DNA from: Lepisosteus oculatus
Lineage: Eukaryota > Chordata > Actinopteri > Semionotiformes > Lepisosteidae
Direction of reading: 5' to 3'
Length of the DNA: 64,000 bases
Assembly: GCF_040954835.1 (NCBI RefSeq)
Contig: NC_090700.1
Coordinates: 20,069,501-20,133,500, forward strand
Both the position numbers and the translations under genes were made by a program. The notes beneath the pieces were generated by a model, which worked only from the letters and a program-made list of their open reading frames with translations, was not told the origin of the DNA and searched no databases. This document shows, one piece after another, positions 22,011 through 34,800 of the stretch; position 1 is the stretch's first letter, and the number at the start of each line of letters is the position of its first letter.

Positions 22011-22792
22011 TAAATAGAAGCATGAGAAAACAATCAGTTTGAACATTATGGGAACTGTTTTTAATAAGCTGCTGAGTAAAGAATATTTGAATTTTCCTGC
22101 TGTCAGCAGTATTGTGAATATAGTTGACCCTTACCTGAATGAAAACAGGACAGAAAGAAAGGGTTTCAGAAATCAATCAGAGCTTTATTCCCGTGCTTAC
22201 TGTCTGGGTAATTGGAGACTGCGCTGTTCTGCTTCCTATGGTGATATACGGGTTTTTCACATAAAGCCATATTGAGCAATATTTCTCGTGTTGTGAAGCT
22301 GTGTACACTGTGTACACAGTGTAACTGATAGCTTTGAAAAGTGCTATCTTCAGGCCACAAGAAATGTTAGGTACAGTAAGATTAGACAAAGAGTGGCTAC
22401 TACAGAACATGTAGTAGAAAAACAGGCACAGGGTGAAAGTAAGTTCTTAAGTAGCATGTTAAGCCTAGAGATATAGGTAGGAAAGAGGTAATTTTTGAAA
22501 AGTTAAGGAACACACTGATAAAGTAAAATAATACACTTCCTAAGTAAAAGGGTTAGGCATGGTCTTGACAATTGGACAGGGGATGCTGTAGACTGCAGAG
22601 ACTTAAATTTAAGAAAAAGCAAACACAGCTGCTGCTGCTCCACAGAGCCAACATCTTAAGATGTTTATGTTGCCCGTCAAAGACAGTTGTACTTCATGCA
22701 GCTCATCTGTATTGGAAGCAGTGGATGGCCATGACACCTTTCTGTGCCTTGTCATGCCCTTCGCTTTCCACAGAGCATTGCAACATTATAGT

Positions 22793-22995
22793 GTCCCATC
22801 ACAATATACTGGGGCATTAGGACCCACACAGACTGCAGGGTGAGCACCCCCTGCTGGTCCCACTAATACCTCTTCAAGCAGCAACTTTAGTTTTTCCTAG
22901 GAGGTCTCTCATCTGGGTACAGACCAGACTCACACTTGCTTAGCTTCAGTGGGCTGCCAGTTATGGTCTGCAGGGTGACATAGCTGCTGGCATGT
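22793..22995 (-). repeat. 5S rRNA-derived SINE, copy 2 (antisense, head only)
   Basis: Complement of the family head: TACTGGGGCATTAGGACCCA through the 5S-like GCTTAGCTTCAGTGGGC to GTGACATAGCTGCTGGCATG. The 3' two thirds are missing. Confidence 0.85.
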
Positions 22996-23387
22996 TTTTT
23001 AATAGTAGACAAGTTACAGATACTGATGTGCCAGGGCAGTGGAAGGGCTGATCTTGAGAGCCAACGCTATAAAATATTTTTCACTTCATGCGTAACTGCT
23101 TTCCTGACTGACAGACATTTTATTGAACAGACATGACAAAGGTAATGCTGATTAACATTTGTCATCAGAAGAGGTGGTGGCCATCCTTGGAAACCATGAA
23201 AGGTGTAAATCTGAGACCCGTGCTTTGCATGAAGATGCCTTGTCTTGTTAAGTGGTCTCTAGATCTTGGGTATCTTCCATGTTCATACCAAGGCTTTTAA
23301 AAGGAGGTCATGTCAGGTGAGTAGGGCATTCACAACACAACTCTCATTCTCATTGCATAAGAACGCCAATCAGCATGAGAGACATGA

Positions 23388-23704
23388 TGTCACGCCTTCT
23401 GGAGCCAGAGGGCGCTCCCACTCTGTTCTGTCCCTAGTTTCCCGTGGTTTGCTGTCCTTCCGTTATCTCTCTGTCTGGGGCTATATATTTCTGGGTCACT
23501 CACTCCTCTTCGCTCAGCTTTGACGTTCGGATATCCTGAGACCCGCCTAACACCAGGTCGCCCAATGTCCGCTGCCTGAGGGCATTGGTTTTAACTGTTT
23601 AAGACTCCTGAACTGCTGAGTCCGGGCCAACCCCCGTCCCGCTGCTACACATAGGGTCTTTTTCTGCTCGCCTGCCATTCCACAGTTCATCCGTTTGTCA
23701 CATC
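23388..23704 (+). repeat. 5' LTR of the non-autonomous element
   Basis: 317 bp. It contains GGGGCTATATATTTCTGGGT, a plausible TATA-type promoter, and is followed by TGTGACAGAATGCTG, where a primer-binding site would lie. Confidence 0.85.
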
Positions 23705-23764
23705 TGTGACAGAATGCTGAGCCTCCCACTGACCCTGCAAGTGGCGTTTTTTGTTTTCCCACAG

Positions 23765-24140
23765 ATTTTTCTACCTCTGGGCTTTTTTTTCTCAGCTCTC
23801 CTATTCTAATCACGGGATGCTTCTCCCGACATCCATGCCTGTGAGCGGGCTTTCCTTGGGTTGTCCACTCCAATATCAGTGATAGAGTGGTGAGCCTTTT
23901 TTCCTCTCCTTTTCTCATCGTTGGATATTACCTTCCTGAAATCTGTTTATGAGTGGGTTTAGTTTCTGGCTTTCCTCGGGTTGTCTTCTGCCGATTTCAG
24001 AGATAGATTGGTGAGCCTTTTTGCCGTTCTTCTATTCTTATTGCTGGATATCACTCCGGACCTCCATGCTTGTGAGTGGGTCTAGTGCTTGGGTTTACTC
24101 AGGATGTCCACTCTGATATCAGTGATAGAATATTGAATTT
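23765..24140 (+). repeat. Three ~121-bp tandem units inside the LTR element
   Basis: The mark GATAGA(G/T)TGGTGAGCC recurs at 23881 and 24002, and a third, diverged GATAGAATATTGA at 24124, giving spacings of 121 and 122 bp. Each unit also holds CCATGC(C/T)TGTGAG-like and (G/C)TCGGGTTGTC-like blocks. Confidence 0.85.
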
Positions 24141-24563
24141 GCCTATTGCCCAGTTTGTGGTATTTTGTCCCGGGTTTTGGGGTTTTTATTTTTGTTCTTT
24201 GGTTGGTGTTTGGATTTTTTCACTTCCTGGTTTCCCCTTCTCTCTAGTCCCCCTGTCCCCTGTGTCTCAGAACGTTTGGTTCCTATCTGTTTTTTGTTGT
24301 TTGTTTTTCCTGGTCTCCCAGGTTTATTTTTGTTGTGGTTTGTGCTTATGTACATGTCTTTTTTTTTCTTTTGAGTCTCCGGAGCTTTACCTGACCCCCC
24401 CTTCCTCTACCCAATAAGGGTTATAGCTTGGAGGAGGGGGCAGCTCTTAGCCATGGACTCCCGGAGGTTTCCTTTCAGTTAAGTGAGTTTTTTCCTCCCC
24501 CCAGTGCTGTGCAGCTCATTTATTTGTATGGGCGTCAAGAGCCGCCCATGAAGGGGGGGTTAC

Positions 24564-24870
24564 TGTCATGCCCTGTGCAGCCAGAGGGTGCTCCCACTCT
24601 GCCCTGTCCATAGTTTCCTTTGCCTTGCTGTCTCTCTCTCTCTGGGGCTATATATTTCTGGGTCACTCTTTCCCCTGGGCTCAGCATTGACGTTCGGATG
24701 TCCTGAGACCCGCCTAACACCAGGTCGCCCAACGTCCGCTGCCTGAGGGCTTTGGTTTTTACTGTATACGACTCCTGAACTGTTGAGCCCTGGCTAACCC
24801 CTGTCCCGCCGCTATGCATAGGGTCTTATTCTGCTCTCCTGCCATTCCACGGTTTGTCCCTTCTGACATC
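24564..24870 (+). repeat. 3' LTR of the non-autonomous element
   Basis: 307 bp, with visible substitutions and small indels against the 5' LTR (for example CTCTCTCTCTCT in place of CCGTTATCTCTCT). The divergence shows that the insertion is not recent. Confidence 0.85.
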
Positions 24871-25389
24871 CATGACATGTGACTTGTCCTTCTGGACTGC
24901 CCACAGCATGGGCAGCAAGTCCCAAGGCCAGATTGATCTGATGGCACTCAGTCTTGCTTCCCTCAATCACCATAGGTGGAGATCTATAGCTACTAGACTC
25001 CTGCCCAGATCATCAAGCCTGGTTCTCCCCAGTGATATGTCTGTTGCACCACAAATAGCACAACAATTAGCAAACCATTCTGCGACACCCTTGTTGACAC
25101 CATCAGACTGGTCTACACAAGACTATGGATCACTACTACACAGGAATTAGCTCCTTTCTGAGCCCAATTAAAATAAGCTTGTTTAGATTAATTATTTGTG
25201 GTTTCTTTTTTATTTGTAAGTTCTTTTTTTATTTTATGGTAAAAAATCACTATCCTGATTTAATCCGGAATCGAGTACGCCACTGGCACTTGTACACAAT
25301 CTTATTGAGGTAATTTAGTGCTTATGTAATAGTCACTCGGGTGTTACATGGTCATTAATTAACAATACATTAAAATAACACCAGAAACA

Positions 25390-27399
25390 TTTTGTCAATA
25401 TCCAAATTTGCTTTTATTTTGTACAAACATATCCATCAACAGATTGGTAAATTTCTTTGGAGGCACAATACAGCATATATGTATGTAATATGACAACATA
25501 GCACAATTTGTACATTTTAACACCTGAACAGAAGTTATCTCAGCCTTTACTAAAGCACTTCATAGGTTTATACTGTCTCACACTCTCACAAACAATCTGA
25601 AGGACACTACAAAAGTAGTTTGTTTTTCAAGTAATGCATACATTAACACCATTTAGCAAATGCACTGAACTGTGGGTTGATTGCTTTGGTGAGCTAACTT
25701 AGCCAAATGACTGAGGAAGAATTGAGCACTAGCCAGGTTCCAATGGAGTGACACTGCCTTCTATAACACTCAGTTCCAAAGAGCCCTGTTACATTCACAG
25801 ACATCATCTCAACTATGCATTGACGTTGTTACAATCTTTTTTTTAAATATGAAATCAGAAGGAATACAAGCAGGACTGACACAGTTTCACTATTGGTTCT
25901 GTAGGTTCACAGGTGCCCAGCATAATTAAGCTAAATAAGAACCTACTTAGGTGTGGCAGAGTTTGGCTGTTTGCACAATTGTAAAACTTGTCATAACTAC
26001 CTATTGACACTGTCCAGATAACATTCAGTTGTCTCTATCCCAGATAGAAAAATGTGTATTGGTATTGAAGGAACCTATGCCTTGTTATGAGTTAACAACG
26101 AAGAATTTAAGAATTGTTTTATTGTTTTGCACATTCCTGTGAGCCAAGGTCTCTCAAATGGAGATATAATTCATGTATCCTACGCTCAGGTTTAGCAACA
26201 TGAAGGAAACAGGGGTCTTGGATTATTGCTGTGCTATTACTGATCCAACTGACTCTTTGATCTTGTTTATGCCTCATAAGGCAACAAACTGTTACTGAGC
26301 AAATCATAAAAATGTATGTTTTTGTATGGAACTTTTGTTCATCTTCAAGAATAAAAGCCTGCTGTTCTGTTTGAAAAAGCAAGTGCGAGACCAGCTTAAA
26401 CCTGTTAACTTAGTCTGTCCTCCTTTCTTTATTGCAATAAAGAAATCACAATTTGATTAATCAGAACCGTGTTTGATCTTCTTTTCGAAGTCTAACAGTA
26501 TGTTTTCAATTAAGGTACACTGGAACATTATGCAATGGACTGTTACAAAATTCTGTATACCCTTAGTCATACCCCACCTAGTGGACATTTTTAACATTCC
26601 AGTTAGATCACACCCACTCTTCACTTTTATACAAAAAAATAAATAAAAATCTATTTATGACAATTTGATCAACCAGAAACAGAAATTTATTGATTTAAGG
26701 TATAATCTACTTTTTAATACTCGGTATGTAAAAAAATATGCATACTAAAATTAAAAAATGTTCACATGTCAAGTAATTCCGTTAATGAATATAGTAGAAA
26801 TCCGGTTAGAAAGTAGAAAACATTTTATAAACAACTTTCTCAATGTATTTTACGTATTGTTTAACAATCAGCTTATACCTAGAGCTTTGTTAAGCAATGA
26901 TGTGTTGAGGTACTAGAAATGTACTTCTTCTGCCTGGGAACAACCTCTTTTAGAGTTTAAACTGACCTGAGATTCCATCTTCCTGTTTATAAGTCCAGAC
27001 AGACTATACAATCGTGCATGGTTGCATGAAATACAAACCACTCCACTTCTCTCAGTACCTTTTCTCCTTTGATTAATGGTGCAGTTTCTGTTCTGGATTT
27101 ATTTCTTCTGTCTCATAAGCCATCTGAAGGCTTCAGACGGCATTGTGAAGGTTTTGTGAATAAAACAATTGTGAAGAACAATCTTAACTTTTACCAGTCT
27201 CACAGCAATGGATCAGTTTAGACTTTGAAGATGCCCCAGGTGGCACTGATTCCTGTAGACACCAGTGTTGAAGAACTGTAGTGAAACACTTCTCTTCCTA
27301 GCACCCTGGCTTTAGATTAAAGAGCACCACTTAGAAGGAAATCTTCACAGCTCCACAATCCGCACAGTTTAAATTGTGAAACCAGCTGCAAGATTTAAT
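25390..27399 (-). other. C3orf52: Candidate C3orf52 terminal exon and 3' UTR
   Basis: At 27399 a strong acceptor (TTTTTTCTCATTAG) is followed by ATTAA. Joined to the phase-1 end of exon 7 this gives GAT TAA, a final Asp and stop, mirroring the single Glu that ends the human protein. The following ~2 kb (to about 25.4 kb) has no obvious interspersed repeat and holds several minus-strand AATAAA motifs, including about 25414 and 26114, as expected of a long 3' UTR. A second frame from the same acceptor is also open. Only inference supports the UTR extent. Confidence 0.45.
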
Positions 27400-30300
27400 C
27401 TAATGAGAAAAAAAACAGAAGATACAGTACATGCAGATTAATAAAGTTCCTGCTACTCATAAACAAGCCTTGAATAACAAGGTGTTGTAAAGCAAACTCA
27501 GTATTATGTTTTTTGGCAGCAAAAATATATAGGAAAACCTATCCTGGAGACGAGGCTTCTTCTTCTCTTCCTGATCTATAGACTAAGCACATGGGCAACA
27601 TTATATAAGTGCGTATGTAATCTTACACAGTTCTACTCTGTGTAAGAGTAATACTCTGTGTACTCTACTGCATAATTTTCATTCTTTTCCTACAGTTTAA
27701 CTTGATTATTGCAAGGTTCTGTTGCAGTTTCCATATGGTCTACACTTTGCTTTACTACACTAGACTATAGTATGACAGGAACACTGTGACTCATCTTAGT
27801 TCAATCTTTTGTAGTCATCAAACTTCCAGTTTTTATTTTTAAATTAAACAACAGGAAACACAAAACAGTATGTTACCCACTTATCTCCAATAATTATTCT
27901 TTAGAACAATTTAGAAGCAGTTCCATCACCCAGGGCAGTAAAGCACAGTCAGGGAAACCTCACTAAAACTGGACTGAAACTTAAAACTCTAGGAAAAAAT
28001 GGTACAATCTGGGTAAAAGTACACACATAACATGGTAAATCTAGGTACACTGTCATAAGGGTTTGGTATAAAGAATGGGAGAATGAGGTTTTCCATGTTG
28101 CTACTAAAATAAAATGACATTTTACATGACAATATTTTAAATGACAAGACAAGCAACGAAATGATCCAATAATTGAAAAAAACATTCTGCTGGTCTAGTG
28201 AAAATATTTCAGATACGACAATTCACCTAAATGATATTCTCCCAGCACACAACATTAAATAGACAGCTAATTCATGACTAATTAGAAATACTGTTGCAAT
28301 AAGGTCCTTTGACATATTATGCTTGGATCAACATTTCATCTTTAGAGTATTTGTATTCCTTTTCTTTTCCTGGATTCTGCTTTCCAAATGGATGTTTGTA
28401 CACAGATTGTTTTGTGGTATTTACTGTAACTTCTTCTTCACTACATAAGTTGTGAAATGCAATTGGTTTACATTTATAGTAACGTAAAAAAATATAAAGC
28501 TAATGACTAGCCTTCTGGCATCTTCTCAGAGATTACTGCTTAAGTATACTGGCCTTTACTTGTCTGTCACATTTCTTATGCCTAAGTCCAGTAGTGCCCA
28601 AGTGCAGTCCTGGAGATCCACAGTGCATGAGGTTTTTGCAATGTTTTAAATTGGCTGCCACTGAAGGTGTAACAAACAGTTCTTTCCGGACCCTATGCGG
28701 ACGACACAGTCCGACGGAGTGGGGAAACACTAGGGAAACGTCATGCAGGAAAACGGGGCTGAAGACAAGGGGGCGTGTCCAAGGTGCTCTGGTGCATGGG
28801 GGAGGTGTGGCCGAGGCGAACAATCCGAGAGTAATCCTTAGGGAAAATCCAAAATGCAAGGGTAAGTCCAAAACCAGGAGATCCATCAGAGGAAGGAATT
28901 AAAAACCACGAAGGCCGGGTCGGAACCGGCGGACGGGGAACAGGAACGGGAACCGAGGTTAAAACCTTAACGGGACCAAGCGCTTCCTGGTCCCGGACTC
29001 GCACGATATGGAAATCAGATGCAGAGCCCGGAAGAGCGTCAGCGCCTGGCTTTTAAGGTAGGCTGGGAATAGGGAGCAGGTGCATAGAATAAAGTCTTTA
29101 GTGAAAGGGCTGGAGCACCCTTAAGGAGGGGGAACTAATATCGTGACAGAAGGGGTGAGAAGAGCCATTAACCTGCTCCAATTTAGCAAATGATTTGTTC
29201 AACTGGGGCATTAACAGCTGAGTTGGAACGAAAATCTGGACTGTGGAGCTCCAGCACTGAACCAGGGAACCCCTACCTTAGTCCTGATTTCATTCTGAAT
29301 TTTTACCCCGGGTTCCATTTAAGAAATAAAAGAAAGAGGGCACCCTACAATATAAGAATAGAATGCACTCAGGTATAAATGCACAAAGACACAGAGCAGA
29401 CATACCTCACTTCATGTTTTGATACCCTTTGGCAACTGTAAAAAAAAAAAGGAATTGTCATCCAAGTAGTCCTTTCTGTTTTTAATTTTACATTTTTATT
29501 CTTTCTCCAAGTACAGTGGTATGTTTTTTTCTAAAATGGACAATACGATTTGCAGTAGAGGATAAATTTATTAGAACACCCCATTGTCTCTTTAGGTTGG
29601 GTTTGCTACGCAAAAGACACCAATTTGATTTTCCTATACTCATGATCTTAAACATGTAAGAACTGATGCATTATTTTATATGTGAAGCTCCATTGGATTA
29701 AAGCAACACCTTATGTATTCCACTCAAGGATACCTTGACCCTGCCCAGGATAAGAGGCTTTTTGATAATGGATGGAAAACAAACTTTTTCAACCAGTTTA
29801 TCTGGAGCTTCTTCTCTTTTGTGCTTGCCTACACTTCTATTTAATTCCTAATATATTAGGAATTACAATTATGTAACTAGCAGAATGATGAACAAATTCA
29901 CATACAACTAACAAAAGTAAATAAGCAATGATGGTCTCATTTATGGTGTTTCTAAGGCTGTGTTTAAAATCTAGAGGACAAAAATGTGTTAATGTCTACC
30001 AGCGTAATAAATAACTTTACGACTTAAGGCACAAAATGGCACCATGGTATACAGTAGCTGTTTTGGAGCTCACTGATTGTATTTTGAGAATAATTTTGAG
30101 TTCTTTCATCTTCAAAAGCAAAATATATTAGTAGCTGGAGTACCACTTCAAGTAGTAAATAGAAAGTATGTGATTCATTTGTCCATTAATATACATACTT
30201 AAAAAGCATACATTAAATCACTGGTTTTGTACAGAATAGAATATAAAGACACAATATTGCCTACTCAGTAAAACTCATGAGGTGTCACCAGAGAGAAAGA

Positions 30301-31743
30301 ATGAACTTTCTGCAATAAATAACTAACCAGTCTGCAGAGCAGCATAAAAAAACACACACACTTGGAGAAAAAAAGATGCTGTCTCACCCAGGTCACTGAC
30401 CTTCGGAGTTTCCCGGATTGTTGTTTTGAAGGGACAAAACAGAGCCTGTCCTGGGAAAACAAACCTCTGATGCTGCAGCCCGGGAGAGAAAACCCATTGT
30501 AACCAAAGTGGAATATTTGCAGATTTACTGTAACTGCCGTATTAAACATACAGCTACATACAGTACTGTTAGCAAAGAAACGGAGCCTTTATCTGAATAT
30601 TAAGCCAGCCAGGGAAGAACGATAGGTGGGATGAGAGACACAGAGGTGGAAAGAAAAAGGTTTCTTTAATCAACATCCTTCAGAATTCATTCATCCATTT
30701 TCTAACTGTTTCTTCCAATTCAAGTTCACAGGGGAGCCGGAGCCTATTCCAGCAAGCAATGGGCACATGGTAGGTTGCAAAGGAACAAGTAATAGGTTTA
30801 TTCCATGCTGAAAAGAGAAGAGAGAAAACACAACATTTCAGCTATAAAGCCTTCTTCAGGTGTGAGGAGGCTTCACAGCCAAAACGTTGTGTTTTCTCTC
30901 TTCTCTTTTCAGCATGGAATAAACCTAGTCTTGCTCCGTTGCAGACTATGCATGCTGACGCAGCTACCCACCTGAACTACATGGCAGGTTACACCCAGCA
31001 TGGGGCCCTAGTCCATCGCAAGGCAGACAGACAAAATCACAGACGCACACACCAGGGCCAGTTAATCAACCAGTATGGAGCAAACATGGGGAGTACTACA
31101 AACTCTACACAGATAGCACACCAGGTCTGGAATTGAACCTAGGGCCTCAGTACAGCTGCTGGGAAGGAATGCTAACCACTGCGCCACTATACTGCCCACT
31201 TCTGACTTCAGTTCACCCTTACATTCTTCAGTCATCTCATGTGTCTATGTACTGTAGTTACAGAAGTGACGTCACACCCCTCTGAGTAAAGCTTTGCTGT
31301 AGCAGAGAACCTGGTCTTTGGCAGAGCTATCTGCTGTCCAGGGGGTCATGCTGTGTGCGCAGGGACTGAATCCTGGCAGGCTAAACTGAACTCGTCATTA
31401 CAATTAGTAACTATAACCTATTCTGCACACTCATTAGTAAGGTGACTACAGTATAGTTTTATTTTAAGTAATACTGTAGTCTGCAATCAGTTACATAATA
31501 ATAAATATTGTAATGCGTAGTGTAATGTGACAACAAGTTACTAAGTGAATTCTGAAAGGTGTACTTTTTGATTCAGAAGGATGACAACAACGAAATATAA
31601 AGAACAATTGAAAGGTTTCAGAATGCCTGCATCTGCTGGACTCTTTGACATTAATGCTTCACCAACACAATACCTTGCTGAGCATGTTTGTCATCTTCTC
31701 ACACTCTGGAGTGAAAGATTAATACAGTAAATCTGTTTCAACA

Positions 31744-31818
<75 letters not shown>

Positions 31819-34800
31819 CGTAATGTCCATATATGCAATGTAAAAACAGCAGCAGGAAATGGAGCACAAAGGGCTGCAGACAGTTAATTACATTTTAGCA
31901 GGTGGGTGTTGGCTGTTTCCAGTAGAAAGGAGTCTGTCATGCCTTCAGCCTAAGCACATCTTTTCAATTCACAATGCAGCAGCATCCGGATAGTGTCCAA
32001 TGGCGCAGATTTCAGATTTCAAGAAAGAAAATGACCCCAGAAATGCTCATTTCTGATGCTGATAATCAAATAACTGGACTTAATTTGTGATTTAAGTTTA
32101 TGTTTTTTTATGTGCTTATGCTCAATAAAAGAGAATATCAGGTGTTCTAATAAATTGGTTGATACTGTACATACAAACCAGGCCTCCTTACCTTTTAGAG
32201 TTAGAGATAACGGGTCAATCTTTAAGCGTTCTTCCACTTCCGGTTCTTGATCATACACATACTGTCGGAAAATGTTGAGTACCACCTCCTCACTCAGTGT
32301 GTATCGAACAAGCTGGTTGTGCTCTTGGGGGACCATGAATCTCAGCCAGTAAGATGTAGAGACACTGTTATTACTAAAAAATGGAATTGAGAAAAAAAAA
32401 CATACAAATGGCCTTGATAAAGTTCTGATTTATAACAGCCTTACCAAAGTCCTCTCAGGAACATCTCCTACTAGGTCTCACTTTGGTATCAGCATCAGTA
32501 TTTTAAGAACCAGGACTTATATTCTACTGCTCAACAATGTAAAAAGTTTTTTTTTTAACTTTTGAGGTCACAATTTTCTTCTTTAATTTCTTTCTCATTT
32601 TGCCATAAAGCCCTGCAGTGAAAGGACTGCAGAGAAATGTGGCCTGATGTGGCAGCAAAAAGTCATTATTCACACTTGATGCAAAGCCTTTTCTGTGACC
32701 GAGAGCAGACTTAATATGTGCAACATTAAGAACTGTCCTCTATTTCTTCGTGAAACCTCTTTGAGTTACCGGAACACTTTTGTCTACTGTCCCCAAAGCA
32801 GGACAAACTGCTCCTTGAGTGTGCCTTAAAAATAACGGGGATGCTAAGAGCTGATCTGAAATCTCTCTGACGTGACTTTAGCTCCAAAACAGATTGGCCA
32901 TGATCTTTAAAACTGGGGCTCAAAGACTTGTCTTGGGGATCCCATCCTCAAGACATTGCTTTGAATCGACATTATTAGCTAAAATAAATGAATAGTAATG
33001 TATATTAATAGTAATAATAATGTGAGATCTACAGTAGCATTGCGATGTAGTGCATTCTCAAAACACGAAGAATTTCTGCTAATGAGGGGGAAAGTTTGCT
33101 GAGAGATGAAGCTGATTTTCCTGGCAAATATGTAGGCATAGTATCTCAGTGACTTGGTAACTGCCTGTGAGGACAAACTTACTGCATCATCTTTCACAGA
33201 ACAGTGTACAGTATACTGTATGTTGATATTTTTTCTGCACTTTAACACTTCTCTTACCTAAAGTTGTGAATGGTAACATTAGAAAAGTATCGCCCCAGAG
33301 CTGGAGAAGAGCTGTATAATCCTGAAAGCTGTAAAACACAAAATAATTGAATCATAAATAATTAAAAAATTATCATTTGCCAGATTTTGTTCCCCATTGT
33401 GCTGCCGAACACAGTGTTTAATAGCATTGTTCCCATCTTATTAACTGATCAGCTATTTAGGTGTATTGTGACAGAAATTAGGCAGAAGCAGATGTAATAA
33501 GATGTACAGTAATAACATAAATTAAAGCAGAAATAATGTGCAAAATAAACTGATGCTGCTCAGAAAGTATTAGGTCACTGTATAATCACTGTATCCTCCC
33601 AGACTCAAATCTCACTGCAGTGCACTAAGTAATGATGCCTAATTTACTGCACTACACATATCTACTGTATATACCACTACCCTATCTGTCATTAAAGGAT
33701 AGAGGGACACAAAGGAGAATTTAGGAATCTGGAATACTGGCTCTTAGTGGTATATAAGAGGTTTCCTGACATCTGACATCAAAACAAAGTGTTTTCTCAT
33801 TTTACTTTTCAGTGTAGAAGTACCCTCTGCTAGTAATGTTTTGACCTTTAAGGAAATGCATCTATCTTACTTTTTCTTCAAGGACTCTTGATAATGCCTG
33901 ATGCTGCTCAGAATCTTCAAAAGTGTTGTTGACCAGTCTAAGAGTCCCATTATAACACAGAGGCACCACAAATGACTCCAGGTTGAATTTTTCATCTTCA
34001 TCCTCATAGACAACTACAAGACAGGAGTCACAATAAGGTTATAATAATAATAATAATAATAATAATAGCTTACACTTATATACTGCTTTTCTGGACACTC
34101 AACTCAAAGTGCTTTACAGGTAATGGGGACTCCGCTCCACCAATGTGCAGCATCCACCTGGATGATGCAACAGCAGCAATAGTGCGCCACAACGCTCACC
34201 ACACATCAGCTATCAGTGGGGAGGAGAGCAGAGTGATGAAGCCAGTTCAGAGATGGGGATTATTAGGAGGCCATGATTGATAAGGGCCAATGGGAAATCA
34301 GGCCAGGACACTGGGGTTACACCCCTACTCTTTTCGAGAAACATCCTGGGATTTTTAATGACCACAGAGAGTCAGGACCTCGGTTATACGTCTCATCCAA
34401 AGGACGGCGTCTGTTTACAGTATAGTGTCCCCATCACTATACTGGGGCATTAGGACCCACATGGACCACAGGGTGAGCACCCCCTGCTGGCCCCACTAAC
34501 ACCTCTTCCAGCAGCAACCTTAGTTTTTCCCAGGAGGTCTTCCATCCAGGTACTGACCAGGCTCACACCTGCTTAGCTTCAGTGGGTTGCCAGTTGTGAG
34601 TTGCAGGGTGAGGAGGGAAACAATTTCTGACAGTGCTACAATCAAAATTGTGTTGTTTCTTACATGAGATAGGAGATTTTGAAACCTGTTTTAAAGAAGT
34701 ACAACATTTCTGAATTTCACAATCTTGATACTTAAGAGCGAGAATCTGGAATGAAAACATTAGTTCTGGAGAATTCTTTTTCCATTGAAATATTGTTGTG

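Larger units (their letters stand above)
23388..24870 (+). mobile_element. Complete non-autonomous LTR retrotransposon (Ty3/gypsy-type ends), 1483 bp
   Basis: Two direct repeats, 23388-23704 and 24564-24870, both begin TGTCA(C/T)GCC and share long blocks such as GAGACCCGCCTAACACCAGG. They are flanked by CATGA at 23383-23387 and again at 24871-24875, a 5-bp target duplication. GAAGGGGGGGTTAC just before the 3' LTR is a polypurine tract. The 860-bp interior encodes no gag, protease or polymerase, so it must borrow enzymes. Inferred to be a short deletion derivative of a gypsy element. Confidence 0.88.

Noticed and set aside
24076-24417. 113-codon open frame within the LTR element
   Set aside because: Composed of Phe/Leu/Cys/Val runs from a T-rich tract; no gag, protease or RT motif.
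28533-29004. Overlapping open frames on both strands near 28.5-29.0 kb
   Set aside because: They fall inside the CG-rich solo LTR, which is non-coding. High GC content lowers stop frequency.
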